NCBI RefSeq assembly: GCF_024679245.1
Contig: NC_090177.1
Span: forward strand, 21,093,950-21,157,949
DNA length: 64,000 nucleotides
Source of the DNA: Pseudorasbora parva
Lineage: Eukaryota > Chordata > Actinopteri > Cypriniformes > Gobionidae
Direction of reading: 5' to 3'
The stretch's first letter is position 1; each line of letters opens with the position of its first letter. This document shows, in pieces, positions 12,816 to 24,420 of the stretch. The notes beneath the pieces were generated by a model, which worked only from the letters and a program-made list of their open reading frames with translations, was not told the origin of the DNA and ran no database searches. Made by a program: the position numbers and the translations under genes.

Positions 12816-13740
12816 TTAATACGCTGATTCATGACCATTTGAATCTTTATTTGAGGTTTGAAAACAAAACGCGGAAGAGAAGACAATGCTGAATAAAGTC
12901 ATAGTTTTTGTTATTTTTGGACCAAAATGTATTTTCGATGCTTCAAGAGATTCTAATTAACTAACTGATGTCACATATGGACTACTCTGATGATGTTTTT
13001 ATTCCCTTTCTGGACATGGACAGTATAGTGTGCATACACTTAGATATGCTCACGGACTAAATATAAAATATCTTAAACTGTGTTCCGAAGATGATCGGAG
13101 GTCTTACGGGTGTGGAATGACATTAGGGTGAGTCATTAATGACATAAATTTCATTTTTGGGTGAACTAACCCATTGAGGCTTGGAATTGGGTCACTTGTA
13201 AATCCAAACTTCAATCGAGTTCACTTTAGACACTTGATCTTTACCCGGATCACATTATGGACTGAAAGGCCGCCAATTTTCAGCTATTGCAAACTAATCT
13301 CATTAAACCTGCAGTAACATGAGCACAGTCAATAATGGATGAAAAACTTTCTTTGTTCTCTGTTGTCACTGTGATGTTCTAATCATATAATGGCAGAGTA
13401 CAGCTATGGGAGCCTATTATTGCAGCCATGAATGCAGTGTGAATCAGCACACCTGCAAAGCAAATAGGATTCATTTATAGTCCTCTATCCTTGCTGCTGT
13501 CGACCGATGAATGGGGGATCATCTGAACAGAGTGTAACAGGAGCTCTTACTGATATTATCAACAAAGGCCCAAGCGCCCAGGAGAGGATACGAGTCTACT
13601 GCTACAATTCTACATGGGACCCTCTGTGCCTCTAAGCCTAATAAAAACAAATGACCTGGTGGTGGTGTTAGCAGTATGCCCAAACAAACCGTGAAATTAA
13701 TGAATTAATTTAACATTATCTAAGGGAATAAACCCGCATA

Positions 13741-13776
13741 AAAAATAAAAATAAAAATAATAATAATAATAATAAT
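13741..13776. repeat. A-rich/(AAT)n microsatellite
   Basis: AAAAAT units passing into AAT triplets. Confidence 0.9.
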
Positions 13777-13929
13777 GTAGCAGAATCTGCCACTTCAGAA
13801 TAAGCACAAATTAAAGTTATTTTTGTTAAGTTTATCAATTTAAGTTAAATTGTGAATTTTCAATGTGAGCTCAAACTGTTAGACCCTACATTGTAGGAAT
13901 ATTTATATACAAACATTTAGATTATGGAT

Positions 13930-14225
13930 GAACAAACAAATTAACACATTTTCCTTGTGATTAAGAGTATTGAACCCAATATTTCAGACGAACAAACACA
14001 TGAATAATTGAACAAATGAACAAGTAAACAAATGAACATAATATATAAGCAATTGAATAAACTAAAGAATGAATGAACAAATGAACAAACAAACAAATTA
14101 ATTAACAAATAAAGTAACAAATAAGAAAATTAAATAAACAAGACCAAAAAACAGCAATAAACAAACAACTTAAATGTACCAATGATCGAACAAACTAACT
14201 AATAAACAAAAAAATTAATAAATAA
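13930..14225. repeat. Degenerate AACAAATGA-like low-complexity tract
   Basis: Irregular tandem of AACAAAT, GAACAAAT and AATAAAC words over about 290 bp, almost free of G-C pairs on one strand. Confidence 0.7.
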
Positions 14226-14262
14226 AAACTGTGATGTCCCTGTTGGTGGTTACTTCCGTCTC

Positions 14263-14287
14263 TGTGTGTGTGTGTGTGTGTGTGTGT
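14263..14287. repeat. (TG)n microsatellite
   Basis: Twenty-five bases of TG repeat. Confidence 0.95.
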
Positions 14288-17200
14288 GTACACCAGAGCA
14301 GCCTCTTCTCATGGGCATCATCAGTTCCTGTCCTGTGTTAGATTTTATGACGGTTTTAGGCTCGGGTGTAATAGTGTTGGTTTTAGTCGGGTTTTATATT
14401 AATCAATTTTTGTCAAATAAAAGTTTCGATGCGAAACGAACCAATGATTGACCAAACAAACTAAATTAGATTACAGTAATGCATTTCAAAAGCCATTCTT
14501 GGCACATACCACCACAACAGACACTCAATCTGTGATAGAAATATGGCAACCAGACTGAAATATTGCTGCTAGTTTATGTACTGTGGGTTATTATGGGAAA
14601 AATGCCCAGGCAGAAACACCCAAATAGGACACGCTTATGCATAAAAAGGACACAACCTTCTTTTCTTATTTCCAGTTGACAGACATGCACACTCTTGACT
14701 GCAAGGAATTTAAGATGAAGGAGTCTGTTGATAATATGTTTAAAGCTCCAGTTTTGGACAAGAGAACAAAGCTTATATAATAGTTCCCAAAGAAATAAAG
14801 CTTGAAAAATGTCCCATATTCTGTCTTTATCAGGGAAGTGTTTCTGGACACTACAGAGCTGTATCTAATCAAGCTGAATAGACTCCAGCCTGTCTAAAGC
14901 AAGCAAGCACATTTAGCTGCTCTTGAGATAAGTGCACCAGCTCCAGCACTCCCCTTTTTACTCAGATGAGCCACAGCTCAACTGAACGAACACACACTGT
15001 GTTCACATGACGTAAGTGACTACTCAGTCAAGAGGGGAAAACACCCTATATCAACCATTGCGCAGGAATTGTTTTCTTTTTTGTTTGGCATGGGTTTTAA
15101 CAAAAGAAATATCACAATTCAAAGTTCGTTTGCTGTCGTCCTGCGTATCCTTCCTCCTTTTGAAGGGCTTTGCTTTGTGTGTCCACGTCTGTTTTTCACA
15201 ATTGACATCATAAGAGCCATTGCCTGAATTTCCATGCTGATGATATTACTCAGGACCAGGAACGGTCACCTTCTTCCACCGACCGAGCATTTTGTGCTAT
15301 CATGACTTTTTAAATGCCAACTTTACGGTCCCCAAGCACTTCAGCTGCACTTTCACAGCCTCTTATCAGCATACTGTAACATTTCCCAGCACATGTTCAG
15401 CATCTCCAGAAAAAGGTTATGAGCAAGTGAACTTTACTGGTGCATTACACATCTACTGCACTTTAAATGTGAGGAGGGATCTTTCCAACAAAAACAGAAA
15501 AGGGAATTACATTCAAATTGTCCCACAACACTAAAGCAAAATGTTGGTCATCATGAATGATAGAAGTCATCAAACAAACAAACAGCATAAAGAAATTGTG
15601 CTTTAAAAACACTGTCTGACAGATATTCATACTTATTCTCAAAAAATGCTCCTAAAGACTCAATAACTGCTGAGTGGTGACTAATATATATTTTTAGGGC
15701 AATATGTATGGTTTTTTTTTGTTTGTTTGTTTTTTTAATGGACCCAATGGCTAAATATTTAAACTTAATTTATATCCACATTATTGATTTTGATCAATTT
15801 CTGAGAATGTTAAATGAAAAACAATAAATACATTGAAATGATTCTTTGATGTCTATTGCAAAATCAAAAATGTAAGAGGAAAAAAGGCAAGTACCCATAT
15901 GATGCAAATTTAAGAGAAATATGGGTCTCTAAATTGCTATCTGCCTGTTAAAATTCCTATAAGCGCCTCTTTAATACTAAACACTGACAGATTGCATGTA
16001 AAACAAAATAGCTCTTGAATGTGTAATGGGCATATTGGTCATGGAGGTGGCATAAACACTGTGGAGCGAGTATGAAGAGATACTGGCAGGCCCACAGTCA
16101 TGCTACTTGTGGATGAGATGGTGGTGTCACCCACACACGTGACTCACTCTCATTCGTCTTCCTCTAACGCCTCGGGACCGTCGCCACTCCATCCGTGAGG
16201 TTCGAGACAAGAATTGCAAAGCTAATGCAGAGCATTTGCGGTCAGGAAGTTATCTCATGTCACCGAGACCCTTTCAGCTCCCTGGGCCCTAAGCCTCGGG
16301 CTGCTACTTTACAACCGAGAGGTTTCCGAAGCCACTAAGAAGCAATTAACTGAAGATTTGGAAGCGATAGCCGAATCGAGATTAAAGCTATTTTCTCTGA
16401 TGCACTGATGTCGGGAGGCTTTTAGCTTACAGGGCTCTTTAACGGAGAGAGTATTTGGTGTTATTTCATGAAACGAAGGTGTTAGCATTTAAAAAGGCTC
16501 AGGGAGATGAAAGTGTGAAACTGCCACCTCTTTACTAATGCAGGAGTTGATGTGCTTCATTTCCCTGTGTGGCCTATCAGCCCTTTTGATATCAGAGCAA
16601 ATATTAAATAATAATGAGGATACTGCAGGGAGACCGAGTCAAATGTTACAGCAGTTTGGGCCTGCTGAACTTTAGAGCCGACACACAAGGACGCAAATCC
16701 TTCTTTAATAATTCCACAGCACCCACATCCCAACACGGTCACAGCATTATTTGCCTAGCACAGGTGGACGCCTGGATGGATTTGCCTCATTATTTGAAAG
16801 AAACACATTAACCACGGCAGCTGACACAGACTTCATAAAGATAAAGGGTAAAAAGCTTATGGTTTCTCTTCCTACCTACTTCACATACAATTAATAAGTC
16901 TATAATAAGCAGGAATAAAAAGTAACAACTCAAACTCATCTGACAATGCAGAAGGTAAAAAAGAAGATTTTTTTTAAAGTTCTGAGGGCAGAAAAGAAAA
17001 TTGAGCAATCATTTTTCCTGTCTACTAAAGGCTTTCCTTTTAGACCACGTTAAAGGAAGTAAAGTTTGTGTGTCAATGAAAGGTGGCATATGTTTTCCAC
17101 CGTTATGATGATATGCACACGCACATGATGAAGTTTGCGGCCAGCCGTCATAGTCAATCACCCAGCCAGAAAACGGGGGGGGGGATTGCTAAGTGAGAGA

Positions 17201-17773
17201 GTTTAAATCTCTGTCTGAGCCAAACAGTATCAGATGTCTGAATCAATCTGCTGTTTGTTTGGAGGCATAATGACCACTTATTGTTTTTATGTGGTTCTCT
17301 CCCCAATTAAATTCGCAGCATGGAGGAGGTGGGGGGGGGGGGCTAAAAGAGTTCAGGATTTCCCCATGAATCACACATTAGACTGTGACAACAGTGACTG
17401 AAAAGAAGGGAGGAATCTTTGCCGCGTCACAAACAGGTGGTGCCTTTCAGATGAAAACAGTGGGAGTTTATTTGACTTGGAATGTTGGAGAAAGAATAAA
17501 AATGTAAAGTCCTCCCAAGAATTCTTTCATTATGTACTCATGTTCATGTCATTTCAATCTCTCATCCACAACTCATCCAGAACTTTTGTATAGGGAGTAG
17601 GGAATGTCAAAAATTGAGGAAAAAAAATCCTAAAACTGAATCATGTGCTGTATTTAAATTATTCTTAACTAATTCGATAGCTTTGTGCAATGAAAATTAA
17701 GAAATAACTAAGAGGTTTACTAATAATCGAGACATGTTTGAGGTCAATGAGGCAAAAGATCATTGGTTTTCAT

Positions 17774-19368
17774 CAGGGCTGCACGATTTGGGGAAAAATT
17801 ATATAATTGCGATTATTCTGGTTAAAATTGCGATTGCGATTTAAAATGCGATTATTATTATTATTTATTTATTACACAAATGAAACGTGTGTGTATATAA
17901 CTGTGTTTATATATTAATATGACTAATAATTATTATTATGATTATTATTACTGCTAAAAAATATTTTTAAAAATAAGAAATATTACCATTACAATTAAAT
18001 TTTCATAATTACAAATTAAAAATAGAGTATGTCAGAATAAATATAACAATATAATAATACCAATACTAATATTTATAATTAATTATTATTATGTTAATAT
18101 TTTTTGGTAATAAGTTTTTTTAATTTATTAAATATAATTTTTCTTCTAATTTATTACCCAAAAAGTTTAATTCATACTGAAGGCCAGAGGGCGCCCTCGA
18201 GCGGAAAACACCACATTTGCCTCAAGCCCCTTTCACACTGCGATTCCGGCAAATCCACGGATAATGCGACCCGGCATTTGTTCCCGGGCCGCTAGATTTG
18301 GTCCATTCACACTGCCAGCGAAATACCGTAATATGTGCGCTTTCACACACAACACTTAACGGTCCCGGGCCAAGTTGACACGTGACATCCTAATGTGACG
18401 TATAATGGCGAGCGATCTCCGCTTCAGCACGGATAGTAAGGAGCTCCGTGGTCTCAACTTGTGTCCAGTTTGCACACATTTCTGCTTGTTTAATTTAGTT
18501 TCTTTTGTATATGAACACTCTCTGCGTTTAAAACACCGACTAGCTCTTCTGGCCCTGCAGGGTTATATTATTGAAAAAACAAGCTCTAGGAGTCGCACAA
18601 TAACTACGTACACGTTGCGGCATTAGTTTCGGGGTTTTTTCACACAGCGCTCGTCCCGGGTCGAATACCGCAATATTACCGGGTCAAATTCGGTAATCAA
18701 TCCCGGGACGTGGTTGCTTTCACACAGAAGGCGACCCGGCAATGTTCCGGGAATATTGCGGGTCCGACGTGCAGTGTGAAAGGGGCTTCAGAGAAGCAAT
18801 ATAATAATGTTCATTTTCAGGAAATCCCTTATGTGAAGCTAACACTGTAGGATAAACAACCAGAAGATAGAAACGCTTTGATTAAACATGATGACAATAA
18901 ACACCACTGCAGCAAAATATGGTGTATTTGAGTTCTTCATCAAACATATGGGTATTTTCATAATAGTAAAATATATTATTAGGCAGTGCTGATTGACATA
19001 GACTTCATCACTGTAATACAATAATGCATCATCTGCCTCACTCTGTGATAAGAAGCCACATCAGCTCACAAACACTGACTGACGATATGACGTGAAGCAA
19101 AACGTGTTATTAAACGTTGTCTTTTGTTGAACGCTTCACTAGTTTGTGAAGACGTTTGACTCGTGCTGCTTTTTCAAACGCACGTTATAAGCGACTCAAA
19201 CTCGCAGTCTTTCAGACTGAGCAGCGTTTACTCTGATCACAGAGCCGCTCTTCGCTAACACACTGGGCATTTATTTATTTAATAAAAATGGCAGCCTTAA
19301 ACTTTCATAATCGCAATTTGGGTAATTTGGGTAATAGTGGTTCGATTTCGATTAATCATGCAGCCCTA
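17774..19368. mobile_element. hAT-type element with perfect 8-bp duplication
   Basis: The left end is CAGGGCTGCACGATT and the right end reads CATGCAGCCCTA (reverse TAGGGCTGCATGATT). GTTTTCAT flanks both sides (17766-17773 and 19369-19376). Internally AT-rich with no transposase ORF. It hosts a second element at 18225-18787. Confidence 0.88.
18225..18787. mobile_element. MITE with perfect 17-bp terminal inverted repeats, nested in the hAT
   Basis: Both ends are AGCCCCTTTCACACTGC and its exact complement, flanked by TCA (18222-18224, 18788-18790). The interior is unusually GC-rich, with repeated CCCGGG/GACCCGG words. Superfamily uncertain; the 3-bp duplication suggests Harbinger-like. Confidence 0.85.
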
Positions 19369-19540
19369 GTTTTCATGCATCTCCAGACCAATCATGACGT
19401 ACCAAATTTTAATATGCATTAAATTGCATGAATAAGATTTACTGCAAGTTCTTGGAGTACAAGATTTTCATTGACTTTCAGTCCGTTCGGTCTCAAAAAG
19501 TGTCATCAAATGTCTTGAGGAAGCTTGCCATATAACACAC

Positions 19541-19782
19541 TACATCCTTAAAAATAAAGGTGCCAGAAAAAAACACAAATGGGTTTTTACAGTGATGCCA
19601 TAGAAGAAGAACCACTTTTGGTTCCCCAAAGAACCATTTGTGAAAGGTTCTTTAAAGAACTATTTGCACTACAAATAAAGAACCTTTTGTGCAATGGAAA
19701 GGTTCTTTGAATATTAAAGGTTCTACATGGAACCATACACTCTACCAAAAGAACCATTTAAACATGTATTTTAAGAGTGTAG
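19541..19782. mobile_element. Foldback MITE with AAAGGTTCTT modules
   Basis: Left TACATCCTTAAAAATAAAGG mirrors right ATGTATTTTAAGAGTGTAG. The interior holds inverted GGTTCTTT/AAAGAACC motifs. A decayed second copy is at 29875-30030. Confidence 0.7.
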
Positions 19783-20442
19783 TCATGTGAGCTATTGTTA
19801 TGGACAAGTAAAAACAATAACTGTAAATGGTCCCAGAACATTTGATAATTGGAGGTTTAAAACACTTATGCACAATTTGCACATGAAAACTCTTTGCCAA
19901 CAAACAGTCAAAAGGTCATACGCCTTCCAAAAATAAATCACGCTGCTTGGAAAATGAATGGTTTGCACACAAATTACAGTACCTATCCAAAGCTGAAATA
20001 TGCTCACCATCATCTGCACCCTGCTATTACAAACAGCACAAACAGTATAGGGACAAATGTCAAATGATAAACAAGATCCTCAAAAGTAATGAAATATATT
20101 TTGCAATAACAAGATTGCAGGAAAGTGAATCAGGAATAGAACAGTTCGCACAAAAATAATGTTCTGTCATTGTACTGTCATTTCAAACCTATATGGCATT
20201 ATGTTAACAATAAAATTCTCATTATAATTAAGACAAAATGATTTCAGTTTTTTCCCCCCCTACACTGACCAGAGGCTTTTCAATCTCAAAAGCAACAACA
20301 AACCTATAAAAGCACCATTAAAAAAAGTATTCTGGAGCTAAATGGTAGGAAAATTGAGGAACTTACTGAAATACAAGTCACTGAAAATATCCTCTACCGC
20401 TTTAGCTTAGTTTGAAGTCATAACGTTTAACAATGAACACCT

Positions 20443-21654
20443 GGGGTCCATTCTTCGTACTTCGCTTAACACATCTGAGATGATTAGACAGATCCCAGAT
20501 CTTCTAATCCTTATAACTGATCTATGGCTAATTCGGTTCTTCAAACAAATTTGCGGATTGGATTAAAGTATCTGGATTAAGTTATCTAAGATTACTGCAC
20601 GTTGCAGATGCATCGACACTCGAAACCATGATCAGCAATGCCGCGATTGGCTGGCGTCAAGCCAATGTAATGACATCATAATGAAAAAAGCCACCTGGCA
20701 AAATTTAAAAAAAATAATAATTAAAACACACATTTCTGGACCTTTATAAGGAAACAGCCAAATGACCAAACCAACATAAAAGTTAGATAAATTATACGCT
20801 GTTTTGATAAGGGGCGGCAGTGGCTCAGTGGTTCATGTAGATTGTCTACAAACCAGAAGGTTGGTGGTTCGATCCCCGGTTCCATCTGACCAAGTGTCGA
20901 GGTGTCCATGAGCAAGACACCTAACCCCAGCTGCTCCCGACGAGCTGGATGGTGCCTTACATGGCTGACATCGCCGTCGGTGTATGAATGGGTGAATGTG
21001 AGGCGATATGTAAAGCGCTTTGGATGGCCATAGGGTCTGTTGAAAGAGCTATATAAATGCAGTCCATTTACCATAAACGGAACTCCCAATTATTTATATT
21101 CATTTATAGTATTTGTACACCCTTGTACACACATTTTTATTTCAATATTGTAATTTAATTTAATTCAATTTGAAGAAGATTTGTTACGTGACAGTATTAA
21201 TTAAAGTTTCTTAACGGTCCATATCAAATGATCTGCATCTCTTACGCTGCATCCAGCCTTCCCATAATATCCGTCATCACTCAAATTCACTCAAACATCA
21301 CGACGCAGATTAACTGCACAACATGTGTGTAAACCTCCAATACAACTATAAAGTAATTATTCTGTCACAAATAAATCTCTCAATCAAGTGACTGTGTGTG
21401 TATATAGGAATTCTTGTAATAAAGTAGCAGTGGCTGGGTCAGATTTTAAATATCACCTTAAGATGCAATATAATCCTGTTTACATGAAGGAAGTCTGCTC
21501 CTGAGCAGGTTTAAGCTAACGGACCTGTTGCTATGACAGCAAGTCCAGGATGAGCTTCGAAGAACCAAACAATCCGAGATCATGCGAAATCCTCAACAAT
21601 CAAATCCAGCTAACTGACGAAGTCAAATCTAGCCACGTACGAAGAACGGGCCCC
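20443..21654. mobile_element. Non-autonomous DNA transposon with CTTCGTAC terminal repeats
   Basis: The left end GGGGTCCATTCTTCGTAC is mirrored by the right end GTACGAAGAACGGGCCCC. CCTGG occurs at both junctions, either a 5-bp duplication or part of the repeat. Further mirrored GGATTAA/TTAACC-type blocks lie inside. Interrupted by a SINE at 20811-21074. Confidence 0.75.
20811..21074 (+). mobile_element. tRNA-derived SINE, full-length copy
   Basis: The head carries Pol III box A TGGCTCAGTGG (20821-20831) and box B GGTTCGATCCC (20866-20876), spaced as in a tRNA gene. A tRNA-unrelated body follows (CACCTAACCCC, GTGTATGAATGGGTGAATG) and a tail ending CAGTCCATTTACCAT. Two further copies are in the window (1591, 11997). 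Confidence 0.88.
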
Positions 21655-21784
21655 TGGAGTACCGGTTTCAGCTGGGGTTACGATTATCAGTAAACAGCTA
21701 TGAGAAAATAGTCTACAACATACATATACATACTGTATATTTGGGAAAAACACATTCTGGTGTGGATTGAATGACACGAGGGAG

Positions 21785-22260
21785 AATAAACAATGAATGA
21801 ATGTTTTTTGGCTGAACTATCCCTCTAAAGGGCAGGATATTGTCTCTTTGACAGGACTTCATTACACACATCCAGTTCTGCTCTTGCATTAAACAACACA
21901 TGGCCTTAACAGGAAGCAGGTGGGACGTCTGTCCTTGTCGTTTATGTCCTTCTACTGCAACCGAGGTCTGACTGCGAGAGAAAGAGAGAGAGTACACAGA
22001 ACCAGAAACACCGTACCACTGAGCATCCGGTCTGCAGACAGACAAGAGTAGAATACAGACATATATATTAAGCTTAAATGAAAGGTTGACCTAAAAATTA
22101 CGAATCTCGTTGTTCTGAACCCCATTGACTTTAGCCGTTTGGACGATATTCTTCTTGGGTTTCACACAGGAAAGACGATCATACAGTTTTGGAACAACAT
22201 TATGGTAAGTTAATGATAAGAGAATTATCATTTTGGGGTGAACTGTTCCTCTAATATCTG
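21785..22260. repeat. Copies of the TTCACCC/GGGTGAA foldback MITE family
   Basis: 21800-21840 ends GCTGAACTATCCCTCTAAAG. 22085-22255 holds a degenerate left arm, ATCATACAGTTTTGGAACAAC and GGGGTGAACTGTTCCTCTAA. Confidence 0.55.
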
Positions 22261-22782
22261 TCTCTAGATCTCAGCACAGTTTTTGAATGAGAACTATGCA
22301 TAACTTAAGAGCTATTGAATGACACTGGCAGAGGCGTTCGCTAAATGGCCAACCTCAGGGTTTTGGGAGATTTTGACCTCATTGGCAGCAACAACAGAAA
22401 TGGACCCAAATGCTATTTTCTAAACTAGGTACCGGTAAATTATAACAGATAAACAAGTATGCGCAAGAAATACAGAACATCCTTTTGTTAAAACATCTCT
22501 AGCAGAAATGCATAATATTCTATGACACATTTATGACATGCAGGCAAGGTCTCCCACCCGGCGCTCACAGCCACCAAACCCAGACAGCAATTAAAAAGAA
22601 ACGTCCTGGACCAGAAAACGAAGCTGAACAGCTGTGAAGTCTTAAAGACCACCTGTCACTGTACATTTCCTCTTTTTGCTGCCCTTCTCTTTAACCCCAT
22701 TCTCACTTCGAATTATCAATACTTCAAGCTAACAACCATTATCCAAACTTACAGTCCACAGAACACGGCTTCAATTACTTAC

Positions 22783-23050
22783 CGAACGCACTCTGAACGC
22801 TAATGACATGGTGCTACAAAGCTCTCCAAGGACCTGAATAAAGGCAGTTTTATTTTAGTCCACACGAGAAACAGAAAGCGGCGTCCTCTGATCCTAGGGT
22901 TTATGAGGGAGCCTCCTCTCATTCTCTCTCTTTCTGTCTGACTCTTTCTTTCTCCTTCCCGTCTCTCTCTCTCCGCAGCGAACGGATCCCACACAGCTGC
23001 AGCACGCCTCTCTCCCACAGATCAGGGAGGATGTGGGCGTAAAGTGATTT
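22783..23050 (-). promoter_or_regulatory. pkig: Candidate pkig promoter and non-coding first exon
   Basis: On the minus strand this stretch is GC-richer than its surroundings. It reads through purine-rich GAGA repeats and a CTGCAGCTG box into a strong donor, GTTCG/gtaagt, at 22783/22782. The nearest minus-strand gene downstream is pkig. Human PKIG also has distant non-coding 5' exons, so this would be its transcription start, with an intron of about 18 kb. The exon holds a small ATG (MSLAFRVRS) that would stop two codons after splicing to 4560. Assignment to pkig is inference; the transcript start is not defined. Confidence 0.4.
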
Positions 23051-23525
23051 GATTTGCTCTGAGTTGTGAAGAGAGGAAGACAAGCCAAACATTTCCTGAG
23101 AGAAGCTTTCAAATGTTGAATGACAGCCTGAATGAATCTGACCAATGGCTTTGGTCATGTGCATGAAAGGCACACTGACCATGTTTACATGCACATGAAA
23201 ATTCTGATTAATATTTTAATTCGATCATATTCCTATGATGTAAGCATGTTAACAAGTTAACCCGATTATCATAACCTGATTAAGCTGATATTCTAGTCAA
23301 AACCGCCATGGCAGTTGAGACAAGTGTACAATTAAATGCATATAGGCCTATATTTAATTGTCTTTTATTATTACTACTATTATCTTATCTAATCTTATTT
23401 TATCTTATCTTATCCTCTTTCAAATGTTCATGGATTATATAATTTAATTTAAAATACTTTATTCTTTAAAACATTTTTTTTTCCCTCTTTGGATGAATGA
23501 CCGAATAAACTAAACTAACTAAACA

Positions 23526-23573
<48 letters not shown>
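23526..23573. repeat. (AAT)n microsatellite
   Basis: Forty-eight bases of uninterrupted trinucleotide repeat. Confidence 0.97.
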
Positions 23574-23689
23574 CAACAGATATCATCGCGATTGGTTAAA
23601 ATTCTCAATGCTTTAAAAAAAAACAGTGCTTTGACACTCAGAAAGCACTCAAAACGTACAGAACATACCTGATACTTAGTGCTTAAAGG

Positions 23690-24420
23690 TACTGCAGAAA
23701 GGCTGGTAGATAAATAGATAAAATCTTTATTTGTCATTTTTAAAAGGAACAACGAAACACGTTTAGCAGCTATTAGCAGGATAACAAAATGTTATCAGTG
23801 TATTTAACTGGGACAATTGAAAAAGATAGGTACAATGTAAATAAAAATAGATTAATATATACAAACAAATAAACAGTATAATACAAAAACATACAACATA
23901 AGCATACATATATAGAATTAAAAACAAATAGATAGTCACAATGGACATAAAAAAATGAGGTAGTGCAGAGTGAAATAATAGTGTGCAGTATAGTAATATA
24001 GTTGGGGTATGTTATTCCACTTCTTACTTTAAGGTAGGGGTTTATTGCACAAATCTCATAAGGGCGATTTGCGTTTAACTGCCTTGGGGAAGAAGCTATT
24101 TTTCAGTCTGTTTGTTTTGGATTTTATTAGCCTCCATCTTCTCCCAAATGATAGAGGGAGAGCAGATGATGTCCAGGATGAGTAGGGGTTTTTAAAATGC
24201 AGTTGGCCTTCTTTTGAAGTCGAGCAGTCTGGATGTCACCGAGTATAGGTGATGTACCAATGACACACTCAGCTGCCCTCATAACTCACTGCAGGTCCTT
24301 CCTGTTCTCTTCTGTGCAGCTTTTGAACCACACTGTGCAGCAGAAGGTCAGGAGGCTCTCTACGGCTGACCGATAGACATTGGTCAGCAGGTTGAGGGAG
24401 GTGTGCATGTTTCAGCCGAA
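23690..24420. repeat. Probable retroelement-derived repeat
   Basis: Contains CTTTATTTGTCATTTTT, GGGGAAGAAGCTATTTTTCAG, CTGTGCAGCAGAAGGTCAGG and CTCTCTACGGCTGACCGATAG, word patterns I recall from a dispersed fish repeat. Class not resolved; no intact ORF. Confidence 0.4.

Larger units (their letters stand above)
11045..13170. mobile_element. DNA transposon of the TTCACCCAAA foldback family, carrying nested insertions
   Basis: The left part reads AATTCACCCAAA and TCATGTACTCACCATCATG. The right part is its mirror: GACATTAGGGTGAGTCATTAA, then ATTTTTGGGTGAACTAACCC. The two halves are separated by a Tc1 element (11688-12815), which itself contains a SINE. Confidence 0.6.
4561..22782 (-). other. 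Probable first intron of pkig (repeat-rich)
   Basis: This is about 18 kb with no recognisable coding exon on either strand. Besides the repeats listed separately it holds AT-rich, diverged DNA. In 6775-8400, 8600-10925, 13170-13740 and 14460-17770 I see no gene or classifiable element beyond short poly-A, poly-G and pyrimidine tracts (for example G runs near 17176 and 17331). It counts as intron only if the candidate exon at 22783 belongs to pkig. Confidence 0.4.

Noticed and set aside
13930..14225. CRISPR-like spaced repeats
   Set aside because: Irregular AACAAAT low-complexity sequence with no constant repeat or spacer length, in a vertebrate genome.
20821..20880. tRNA gene suggested by box A and box B
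   Set aside because: The motif pair belongs to a SINE head: no acceptor-stem closure is evident, and the same unit with its tail recurs elsewhere in the window.
22894..23194. Overlapping minus-strand ORFs rich in Arg/Glu/Ser
   Set aside because: They arise from a GAGA-type purine repeat in a promoter-like stretch and run in two frames at once.
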